Source of the DNA: Prolixibacteraceae bacterium UBA5740
Lineage (GTDB): Bacteria; Bacteroidota; Bacteroidia; Bacteroidales; Prolixibacteraceae
Reading direction: 5' to 3'
Length of the DNA: 10,024 bases
Assembly: GCA_002419285.1 (NCBI GenBank)
Contig: DIFU01000053.1
Span: 1 to 10,024, forward strand
Shown here: positions 1-6,637 of the stretch, one piece after another
How positions within the stretch are numbered: position 1 is the stretch's first letter
Layout of the letters: the number at the start of each line of letters is the position of its first letter
Program-made: the position numbers and the translations under genes
The notes under the pieces: generated by a model
Databases searched by the model: none
Seen by the model: only the letters and a program-made list of their open reading frames with translations
What the model was told of the DNA's origin: nothing

Positions 1-126
1 ATAATCAACCTCAAATAAAACTTTCCAATACCTGACTGAACAAGAATTCAAATGTACTGATGTATTGTATTTTCCCAGATAAATTATTAAGTCACAGCCT
101 ATTTTTAAAACTCGAAAATCGAGAAT

Positions 127-1326
127 ATGAAAACAATATTAATCCTTTCCTTTCTTTTTCTTTCTGTTTTAAAAGGCTTTCCGCAGTGGATACAAAAAGC
201 AGATTTTGCTGGTTCTGCAAATCGAAGCATGGCAGTTGGATTTTCAATTGGAAATAAAGGATTTATTGGAACCGGGAGTGAAATATTTATTTGTGGATTG
301 CCTGTCCCATGCGAAAAAGATTACAAAGACTTTTGGGAATATAATCCTGAAAATAACACTTGGACAAAAAAAGCCGATTTCGGGGGCGAAGCGAGAATTC
401 AAGCGGTTGGCTTTTCTATTGGCAACAAAGGATATATTGGAACTGGAGGAAGAAGTGGTTACAGATCGGATTTCTGGGAGTATAATCCAGTAAATGACAC
501 ATGGACACGAAAAGCCGATTTTCCTGGTGTAGCCAGGTGGGCTGCGGTTGGCTTTTCCATTGGCAACAAAGGTTATATCGGGACAGGTGGAAATGGCACT
601 CAATATTTTAAAGATTTCTGGGAATATGATCCTGCCAATGATAAATGGACACAAAAAGCTGACTTTCCGGGAACAGTCAGAGGTGGTGCTGTGGGTTTCT
701 CAATTGACTCAAAAGGATATATTGGTCTGGGCTGGTCAGAAGGCAATTTGAAAAATGATTTCTGGGAGTATAATCCAGCAAATGATTCATGGGTACAAAT
801 TGCCGATTTTCCGGCTGGTGGCAGACAAGGAGCTACTGGCTTTTCAGTTGGATTAAAAGGCTATGTTGTTGCCGGAAATGATGCTACAAATAAAAATGAT
901 TTCTGGGAATGGGACTCAACAACAAATACATGGCAACAAAAAGAAAATTTTGGAGGTACTGGAAGAATAAAAGGAGTTGGCTTTTCCATTGATTCCAAGG
1001 CTTATTTTGGCACAGGCAACAGCAGTGGCGGGTATAAAAATGATTTCTGGGAATACAATTCCGGAATAATTTCCAATTCAAACTTAATTGAAAATACTTT
1101 TAAAGTTTATCCGAATCCTGCCAATAACAAAATCATAATAAATAGTCCTGATAAATCCATTATTGAATTGACAGATACTAACGGACAAATAATTGAAACC
1201 GTTCAACAAAACAGTTCAATTATGACAATTGATATTAGCAGTTATCCAAGCGGAATTTATTTCGTAAAAGTGAAAACAATGGAAAACATATTTGTACAAA
1301 AAATTATAAAAACAGTAAACCAATAA
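127..1326 (+). CDS. Secreted kelch-repeat protein with T9SS sorting domain
   Basis: The 399-residue product starts with a signal peptide (about residues 1-20, MKTILILSFLFLSVLKGFPQ). Six kelch-like repeats follow; their A-D-F or N-F openings fall near residues 25, 83, 130, 178, 227 and 274. Each repeat carries a VGFSIGNKGYIGTG-like strand and a DFWEYNPxNDxW-like strand. Spacing is 47-49 residues except for the first, which is 58 because of an insert containing Cys56 and Cys62. This predicts a single six-bladed beta-propeller. Residues about 320-399 (FKVYPNPANNK, then SGIYFVKVKT and a basic tail) match the type A T9SS C-terminal sorting domain, so the protein should cross the outer membrane and be anchored or released. 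The ATG at 127 directly precedes the signal peptide. The ligand is unknown; the galactose-oxidase-like fold does not imply oxidase activity. No partner gene lies beside it on the same strand. Confidence 0.92.
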   Translation: MKTILILSFLFLSVLKGFPQWIQKADFAGSANRSMAVGFSIGNKGFIGTGSEIFICGLPVPCEKDYKDFWEYNPENNTWTKKADFGGEARIQAVGFSIGNKGYIGTGGRSGYRSDFWEYNPVNDTWTRKADFPGVARWAAVGFSIGNKGYIGTGGNGTQYFKDFWEYDPANDKWTQKADFPGTVRGGAVGFSIDSKGYIGLGWSEGNLKNDFWEYNPANDSWVQIADFPAGGRQGATGFSVGLKGYVVAGNDATNKNDFWEWDSTTNTWQQKENFGGTGRIKGVGFSIDSKAYFGTGNSSGGYKNDFWEYNSGIISNSNLIENTFKVYPNPANNKIIINSPDKSIIELTDTNGQIIETVQQNSSIMTIDISSYPSGIYFVKVKTMENIFVQKIIKTVNQ

Positions 1327-1566
1327 TAAAAAACTGGCTTTACATGGAAGAATTCCTGAAGGTGTTTCAAAAATTGTGACTGGCTTGTGACTTTTTAAAA
1401 ACGTTCATTCACAACATTAATGTAAATGGGACCAAAGGCAAACTGGAATCCAAACTCGAAACCCAATTCATAATTGGTGGCCAACCCAAAAATAAGGAAA
1501 TCCGACCAAATCGCCTTGCTTTACAATCAACATTTCAGGGAGGTTGTTTGCCCAAAATAGTGGGAT
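1327..1566. other. AT-rich gap between convergent genes
   Basis: This 240-bp stretch separates the 3' ends of the kelch gene and the small minus-strand gene. I see no convincing stem followed by a T-run, so no terminator is called. It contains an 8-bp direct repeat TTGTGACT (1374-1381 and 1385-1392). On the minus strand, 1520 to 1395 is an open stretch of 41 codons without a start. Its translation contains NYELGFEFGFQFAFGPIYIN, an alternating hydrophobic pattern that resembles outer-membrane beta-strands. It may be a gene remnant or chance. Confidence 0.4.
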
Positions 1567-2004
1567 TTATTCAGTAGCATGCATCATTAACGCATTGATC
1601 TCGGTGGCAATCTCCTCGTTAGAAGCCATTTGGATCAAATAGCGGTGAACACCGTTTGCGTCATCTGTCCATGTATTGCTTCCATCGTTTGCGTCAATGA
1701 CAATCTGACCTGGTGCAGATAACTTCCAAAAACCGGATGCCAGCCCGTTTTCAAGCCCCCTTGTCGCATAGAGCGTTGCAACCTGGTCCCAGCTTTTATG
1801 CGGAATCCTACAAAAAAAAAGAGCCTTGCCTACAGTTTTGTTGTCGGCAAGACCCTTGTGATGTTTTACTTTAACCAGGCATTCTAATGACCGTAATTCC
1901 AGGTATTTATCCGGAGAATATGAGTTTTTGTCGGTCCACTTAGCATTCGTATAATTTGGAATTGATCTAACGTAGGTTGTTTTTTTACGCTTAACAATCA
2001 CCAC
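1567..2004 (-). CDS. Hypothetical protein, possibly truncated at its N-terminus
   Basis: A 145-residue product opening with GTG (MVIVKRKKTTYVRSIPNY). I recognise no family. The mature-looking part is soluble, mixed alpha/beta in character and has single Cys residues near 43 and 69. It includes a SWDQVATLYATRGLENG segment and a C-terminal helix ending MMHATE. The open frame continues upstream to a TAG at 2110-2112. That extension encodes a strongly hydrophobic stretch (LFAGLLGLLIGKVGYVVIV) ending in KRKK, which looks like a transmembrane anchor. The extension contains no ATG, GTG or TTG before the GTG pair at 1999-2004. Either the protein uses a rare start such as ATT or ATA, or its original 5' end has been lost. 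The frame crosses a run of nine A at 1812-1820, a potential slippage site. No promoter match was found upstream. Confidence 0.6.
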   Translation of the reverse strand: MVIVKRKKTTYVRSIPNYTNAKWTDKNSYSPDKYLELRSLECLVKVKHHKGLADNKTVGKALFFCRIPHKSWDQVATLYATRGLENGLASGFWKLSAPGQIVIDANDGSNTWTDDANGVHRYLIQMASNEEIATEINALMMHATE

Positions 2005-2101
2005 ATAACCAACTTTTCCGATAAGAAGGCCTAAAAGGCCTGCAAATAATTTAGTCGTGGTCGATCTGTATATAATAAATATTTGAAGCGCGATTGTTCC
2101 G

Positions 2102-2131
2102 AATATTGCCTATGTTACGATAGGCAATATT
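2102..2131. repeat. Perfect 12-bp inverted repeat (hairpin)
   Basis: AATATTGCCTAT (2102-2113) is the exact reverse complement of ATAGGCAATATT (2120-2131), leaving a 6-nt loop. It lies between the 3' end of the HTCS gene and the small minus-strand gene, both transcribed leftwards. No T-run follows the stem in either direction, so it is not a standard intrinsic terminator. The stop codon that ends the upstream extension of the small gene (2110-2112) lies in the left arm. Confidence 0.75.
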
Positions 2132-2140
2132 GGAAGTTGT

Positions 2141-2157
2141 GACGTAATGGATACGTC
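2141..2157. repeat. Short inverted repeat next to the 12-bp hairpin
   Basis: GACGTA (2141-2146) pairs with TACGTC (2152-2157) around a 5-nt loop, 9 bp from the larger hairpin. A competing 5-bp pairing, GTAAT (2144-2148) with ATTAC (2160-2164), overlaps it. Taken alone this could occur by chance; together with 2102-2131 it makes the segment structure-rich. Confidence 0.4.
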
Positions 2158-2285
2158 GTATTACCTAAGTTGTCCCCAATGTATAAACAGCTGATTGGTT
2201 CCATAGATCAAGGCTGTCATGGTGCATTGAAGTTATTAAAGGAAGTTCAGGCCTATTCAGTTTAATCTCATCAATGATATCCGAA

Positions 2286-5200
2286 TCACAACCGTGACGT
2301 TGCTTCTGGAGTTTCGTGCAAATCGCCGGCTTGTTGTTTGGCAAATTCGGATGGATTGATTTCAAATTGCTTCGAAAAGGAACGACTGAAGTAGGATTGT
2401 GAACTGAATCCCACTTTTTCCGATATCTCGCTTAAACTGAGCTTGTTTTGCAGGATCAATTCGGCTGCCTTTTTTAACCGGCTGATTCGGATCAGTTCAT
2501 TCGGACTCATGTCGGATATCGCCTTTATTTTCCGGTAAAGTGTGGGCCGGCTCATGTTCATGCTCTTGGCGATCATTTCAACATCCAGTTGCGGATTGGA
2601 TATGTTGCGAAGTATGATCTCATTCAAATCTTCAAGAAAAACTTCATCGGCTTTCGTATGCGCTATTGACTTGAGGTTGGCAATTGGAGAATTGAAGTAA
2701 TGGTTGCGTAAATGAATTCGGTTATCCAACAGGTTGTGGATTTGTGCCATTAAAATATCCAGAGTAAATGGCTTCTCAATATAGGCATCGGCACCATACT
2801 CAAGGCCTTCCAAACGAGACTGCACAGTATTTCTAGCTGTCAGTAGAATAACAGGGATATGACTGTATTCCGGTTCGGATTTAATTATTCTTAACATGGT
2901 TAATCCATCCATCACCGGCATCATGATATCACTTACGATCAGCTGGATGCTGGTGTTTTTCAACGTAACCAGTGCCTCTTCCCCATCCTGGGCTGTGACG
3001 ACATTATAGGCCGAATTGATTTCCCTGGCAATGAAATCTTTCATTTCTACATTGTCCTCCACAACCAGTATGGTCGGCCGGTTTGCATCAAACACAAAGG
3101 CAGGGATCTGGCTCTCCATTTTGGCTTCTGACCCAGTAATTTGTTCATCCGCTTTCATGCTCGCATTGAGATCCACCGGCAGCTTCAACCGGAAGGTGAT
3201 CGACAATTCGTCGGTATCAATCAGCTCAAGGGTTCCCGAGTGCATCTCGGCCAGGGATCTGGCAATGGGCAGGCCCAGCCCCGTTCCCGGCTTAAACGAT
3301 GCATTCTCACCCCTGAAAAAGGGTTCAAACAGCTTCTCCTTCAGGGATTCCGGAATGTGCTGGCCATCATTGACCACATCAATCACCAGGTATTTATCGC
3401 CAGAGGCGTAACTGAATTTGACCAGAATCTTGCTTTTGGCATATTTAATGGCATTGACCAATAAGTTGCTGATGATTTTCACGAAAGCCTCTTCGTTCAT
3501 TTGAATGAACAGGGATTTCGTATCGGTTGCCAGCTCGAAACCCAGGTTGCTCTCTTCGGCAGCCTCCTTGAACCGGTTGAAATTTTCATGAAGGATCTGA
3601 ATAACGTTCTTGTTTTCAAAATTAAACCGGTAACCTTCCAGTTCGGTATCCCTGAAATCAAGAAGCTGGTCGGCCAGCTGCAGCAATCTCTTTGCATTTT
3701 TATCCATGATGGACAAATAATTTTGTGCATCATCGGGCAGGACACACTTTTTCATCACCTTTTCAAGGGGCCCGGTAATCAGGGTTAGCGGTGTCCGAAT
3801 CTCATGGGCAATATTGATAAAGAAATTGATTTTTGCCTGCTGTAGTTCCTTCTCCTTCAAATAGGCCATTTGGGTTATTTTCTGCTCCACCTTCCGCCGG
3901 TTGCGGCGTATAAATGACCTCACGCCCAGGACACCGGCCCCCAGGATCACCACGAAATAGAAAATCCTTGCCGTATGGGATAACCACCAGGGGGGAGCCA
4001 CCGATATGGAAATGACCGATGGGACTTCGTTCCAGTTCCCCGATATGTTACGGCCCTTCACCTTTAGGGTGTAGGTACCGGGGGGCAGTTTCGTAAAAGT
4101 GACCGAATGGGTATTGCCCAAATCTATCCATTCGTCTTGCAAGCCCCCGAGGCTATACGAATACTCGGTAATGGCAGGGGCGATATAGCTCAGCGACGAA
4201 AACTCAATCTTGAACGATGACTGGTTGTTCTTCAGCTGGATCTGCTTTGAAAAAGCCACCGGGACCGAGAGGTTGCCGGTATTCACCTTCTGGTCGAAAA
4301 TGGTCAGGTGGGTAAGATAGACCTGTGCCCCCTCCCTGACTTCCCTGATTTCGTCGGGATGGAAGCTGACCAGGCCCTTTACCATGCCAAAATACATGGT
4401 TCCATCCTTGTCTTTCCACGATGAATTGTAATTGAACTGGTTGGTGATCAAGCCGTGTTCCTTTTTAAATACCTTGATCTCATTTGTCTTTGGAGCCAAC
4501 CTGACCAACCCGTTGGTGGTGCTCACCCACAAATGATCATATTCGTCAGCCAAAATACGAAAGGTCATGTTGCTGGGCATGCCGTTCTTCACCGTATATC
4601 GCTCAATAAGGCCGGTAGCCCTGTCATATTTCTTCAAACCTGCCTGGGTGGCAAACCACAGATTGTGGTCTTTATCCTCATGGATATCGTTGATGGTGTT
4701 GTCATTATTGGTCGAAATGGTATCGATGACAAATTTCCCGTGCGATTTGTCAGCCGGATCATAATAGTACAGACCCTTATTGAATGTGCCTGCCCAGATC
4801 ACTCCGGCATGGTCTTCCAAAATGCTTTGTACCCTTATGTTGGAAGGAAATCCAGGCAACGGTTCAAACTGGTCGCTCAGGTTATTGTACCGATACATGC
4901 CATTGGAGGTACCCGTGAGGATCATTCCGTTGGGTAGTTTCTTCATGATCACGATTGCCCTGCTGTCGGCAATTTGATATCGTTTGGTCACCCTTCCCGC
5001 AGGGATATCAATTAAATCGATGCCCCTCGCCGATCCGACCCACAAGCGGCTGCCATCGGCCACCAAGCCATGCAGGTTCTTGTGCGAAATTCCCTGTCCG
5101 CCCTGACTGACATCGAAATGGGTATACTTCCCGGTTTGTGGATTGTACTGGTTTAACCCGGCATCCTCAGTGGCGATCCACAAATTGTCATACTGGTCGG

Positions 5201-6311
5201 TGGTGATATCATGGACGATATCGCCCTTCATGCCATTTTCATCAGGCGATGCATAGTACCTCTTAAAGGGCTGATATGGGGAATAATAGTTGATACCCCC
5301 CGCATAAGTCCCGATCCAAATTCCATTCTCCTTGTCCTTATAAATCGAGTACAGATGGCTGGTCGACAACGAGAACGGATCACTGATCCTGTTTTCGTAC
5401 AACGTGTTGGTATCGGCCACCATATCATAGATAAACAGTCCGCTCTCAGTGGCGATCCACACTTCATTCGGGGAAGTCTGGACAAAACCGTTGACCGAAA
5501 TTTCATCCTGTCCTGATTCCTGGCTCATGATATCCTTATACGACATCGTTTTGATATCAAACAGCTTGGCACCTAAGGTTGCGGTTCCCACAAAGAGTTT
5601 ATCTTCCGAAACAGTCGGATAAACCGTGGTAAGGTTTTTTATTTTGGTTTCGGGTGACTGTGCAAACAGGTCAAACCCGGTGAATTCCCCATTTGAAATA
5701 TCAAACTGATAAAGCATTCCATTTGAAAGCGCCATCCAGATTTTTTCGGTGGAAGTGTAACAAAAAGAGGACAACACCCCGTTGTCGGGGATATTGAAAG
5801 TCTGGTAGTCGTCGAGCTGAACGTTGTATTTGACCAATTTTCCGTCGAGCATCACCCAAAGGTTACCATCGGCGTCGAACACCAGGTTCTTTGCCTTCAT
5901 CCCCTTACAGAAGGGGATCACGTCAAAATTCTCTTCCTTTTCATTGTATTTGTATATCCCCATGTAGGTCCCGATCCACAAGGTACCGGTGGGATCGATA
6001 GCCAGACCCAGTATCCAGCTGTTCCCGATGGGTTTTGGGCCGTTGTCGGTATCCCTGAAAGTCCTGAAATTATATCCGTCGAACCTATTCAATCCTTCAC
6101 GGGTACCAACCCAGATAAAACCCCGGATATCCTGAATGCTGCAAGTCACGATATTGTTACTCAACCCATCCTCGACATGGTATTGTTTGAAGTAATATTC
6201 CTTTGCCGACAGGCTTGTGATTGTCAGGGACAGAAGAAATCCCAGCAAAAGGCACTTCCGTATTTTATCGAATTTCCACGAAATCGTGAAGATGTGTAAG
6301 AAGTTTATCAT
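2286..6311 (-). CDS. Hybrid two-component system sensor/regulator (HTCS) of a PUL
   Basis: A 1341-residue one-protein signalling system of the type that controls PULs. In order: signal peptide or N-terminal membrane segment (about 20-36); periplasmic sensor (about 38-690) with about 14 Reg_prop motifs such as IWVGTREGLNRFDG and IWIGTYAGGINYY, giving two seven-bladed propellers; Y_Y_Y domain (about 695-760); transmembrane helix (about 780-800); HisKA with phospho-acceptor His836 in NIAHEIRTPL; HATPase with the N-box NLLVNAIKYA and the G-box PGTGLGLPIA (about 940-1045); receiver (about 1075-1193) with Asp1128 in IVSDIMMPVMDG; and AraC-type DNA-binding domain (about 1225-1330). All key signalling residues are present. 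The ATG at 6311 is preferred over an in-frame TTG at 6326 because it is a normal start and leaves about 30 nt of leader after the promoter-like element at 6348-6355. It is transcribed divergently from susC, its likely target. The ligand is probably an oligosaccharide of unknown identity. Confidence 0.97.
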   Translation of the reverse strand: MINFLHIFTISWKFDKIRKCLLLGFLLSLTITSLSAKEYYFKQYHVEDGLSNNIVTCSIQDIRGFIWVGTREGLNRFDGYNFRTFRDTDNGPKPIGNSWILGLAIDPTGTLWIGTYMGIYKYNEKEENFDVIPFCKGMKAKNLVFDADGNLWVMLDGKLVKYNVQLDDYQTFNIPDNGVLSSFCYTSTEKIWMALSNGMLYQFDISNGEFTGFDLFAQSPETKIKNLTTVYPTVSEDKLFVGTATLGAKLFDIKTMSYKDIMSQESGQDEISVNGFVQTSPNEVWIATESGLFIYDMVADTNTLYENRISDPFSLSTSHLYSIYKDKENGIWIGTYAGGINYYSPYQPFKRYYASPDENGMKGDIVHDITTDQYDNLWIATEDAGLNQYNPQTGKYTHFDVSQGGQGISHKNLHGLVADGSRLWVGSARGIDLIDIPAGRVTKRYQIADSRAIVIMKKLPNGMILTGTSNGMYRYNNLSDQFEPLPGFPSNIRVQSILEDHAGVIWAGTFNKGLYYYDPADKSHGKFVIDTISTNNDNTINDIHEDKDHNLWFATQAGLKKYDRATGLIERYTVKNGMPSNMTFRILADEYDHLWVSTTNGLVRLAPKTNEIKVFKKEHGLITNQFNYNSSWKDKDGTMYFGMVKGLVSFHPDEIREVREGAQVYLTHLTIFDQKVNTGNLSVPVAFSKQIQLKNNQSSFKIEFSSLSYIAPAITEYSYSLGGLQDEWIDLGNTHSVTFTKLPPGTYTLKVKGRNISGNWNEVPSVISISVAPPWWLSHTARIFYFVVILGAGVLGVRSFIRRNRRKVEQKITQMAYLKEKELQQAKINFFINIAHEIRTPLTLITGPLEKVMKKCVLPDDAQNYLSIMDKNAKRLLQLADQLLDFRDTELEGYRFNFENKNVIQILHENFNRFKEAAEESNLGFELATDTKSLFIQMNEEAFVKIISNLLVNAIKYAKSKILVKFSYASGDKYLVIDVVNDGQHIPESLKEKLFEPFFRGENASFKPGTGLGLPIARSLAEMHSGTLELIDTDELSITFRLKLPVDLNASMKADEQITGSEAKMESQIPAFVFDANRPTILVVEDNVEMKDFIAREINSAYNVVTAQDGEEALVTLKNTSIQLIVSDIMMPVMDGLTMLRIIKSEPEYSHIPVILLTARNTVQSRLEGLEYGADAYIEKPFTLDILMAQIHNLLDNRIHLRNHYFNSPIANLKSIAHTKADEVFLEDLNEIILRNISNPQLDVEMIAKSMNMSRPTLYRKIKAISDMSPNELIRISRLKKAAELILQNKLSLSEISEKVGFSSQSYFSRSFSKQFEINPSEFAKQQAGDLHETPEATSRL

Positions 6312-6347
6312 AGTTGAATAATGCAAAGCCTTTCCGCTTCATTTTTA

Positions 6348-6355
6348 CAAAAATA
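6348..6355 (-). promoter_or_regulatory. Candidate -7 element of the HTCS promoter
   Basis: On the minus strand this reads TATTTTTG, an exact match to the Bacteroidetes -7 consensus TAnnTTTG. It lies 36 bp upstream of the preferred ATG at 6311, a sensible leader length. No clear -33 TTTG is seen at the usual spacing, which is often the weaker element. A match of this size in AT-rich DNA can be fortuitous. Confidence 0.45.
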
Positions 6356-6401
6356 ACCCTTGCAATTTATTGAAGTTGAAAAGTATTGCAAATATTATCG
6401 A

Positions 6402-6528
6402 GGTAATTTCATTATCGTCTCATCATTTTGACAAATCTTCTCATGGGACCCAAATATTTTCACCGACATAAAATCGGGGTTAAACATGAGACAAAATGAA
6501 AAAAGAACGATAGTAATCTGAAATTACC
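6402..6528. promoter_or_regulatory. Long interrupted inverted repeat, candidate HTCS operator
   Basis: Two 44-bp arms, 6402-6445 and 6485-6528, are imperfect inverted copies that match at 29 of 44 positions without gaps. The outer ten bases (GGTAATTTCA, 6402-6411, against TGAAATTACC, 6519-6528) and the inner seven (TCTCATG, 6439-6445, against CATGAGA, 6485-6491) match perfectly and share the same centre at 6465. TCTCAT also recurs at 6418-6423, exactly 21 bp (about two helical turns) before the 6439 copy. AraC-type HTCS regulators bind repeated sites upstream of susC, so this is the best operator candidate. The right arm ends 16 bp before the susC -7 match, placing it over the -33 region. Assignment to the HTCS is inference. 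Confidence 0.55.
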
Positions 6529-6544
6529 GGAGTTTGGCAAGGCC

Positions 6545-6552
6545 TAATTTTG
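6545..6552 (+). promoter_or_regulatory. Candidate -7 element of the susC promoter
   Basis: TAATTTTG matches the Bacteroidetes -7 consensus TAnnTTTG exactly and is the only plus-strand match in the 326-bp gap. Transcription would begin near 6558-6560, giving a leader of about 80 nt before the ATG at 6638. The -33 region has no good TTTG at the expected distance, as expected for a promoter that depends on an activator bound at the adjacent inverted repeat. Confidence 0.5.
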
Positions 6553-6604
6553 ATTCCAACCAAAAATTGCCGCAAAAGATCAATGTCTTTTTCGGTGATT
6601 CCAA
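6551..6604 (+). promoter_or_regulatory. susC leader hairpin flanked by a 9-bp direct repeat
   Basis: CCGCAAAAGA (6570-6579) and TCTTTTTCGG (6586-6595) form a stem with one mismatch around a 6-nt loop. In RNA the stem extends outwards by two G-U pairs and one U-A pair, to 6567-6598. TGATTCCAA occurs at 6551-6559, near the expected transcription start, and again at 6596-6604, overlapping the far side of the stem. No U-run follows, so it is not a normal terminator. A role in mRNA stability or in translation control of susC is possible but unproven. Confidence 0.35.
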
Positions 6605-6637
6605 TAAAAGTTAAGTCACACCATCAAATCTGGATTT

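Noticed and set aside
49..56. CAAATGTA, a minus-strand TACATTTG match to the -7 consensus, which could drive a gene off the left edge
   Set aside because: No gene start is visible in the 48 bp to its left, no -33 partner is seen, and such a match is expected occasionally in AT-rich DNA.
111..123. CTCGA-AAA-TCGAG mini-hairpin just before the kelch start codon
   Set aside because: Only 5 bp with a 3-nt loop; too small to claim a regulatory role.
2179..2265. Plus-strand 28-codon ORF MYKQLIGSIDQGCHGALKLL...
   Set aside because: Very short, no promoter or recognised relative, and it lies in the gap downstream of the HTCS on the opposite strand.
2165..2365. Minus-strand 66-codon frame containing DIIDEIKLNRPELPLIT, faintly like part of a receiver domain
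   Set aside because: It overlaps the 3' end of the HTCS gene in another frame, lacks the phospho-acceptor and the conserved Lys, and the likeness covers too few residues.
3016..3411. 131-codon plus-strand ORF antisense to the HTCS gene
   Set aside because: Fully inside a strongly supported coding gene on the other strand and rich in residues typical of shadow frames; no domain is visible. The 160-codon ORF at 4455-4937 is rejected for the same reason.
6312..6326. TTG at 6326 as the start of the HTCS, adding five residues
   Set aside because: The in-frame ATG at 6311 is a standard start and gives a normal leader length; the added residues contribute nothing recognisable.
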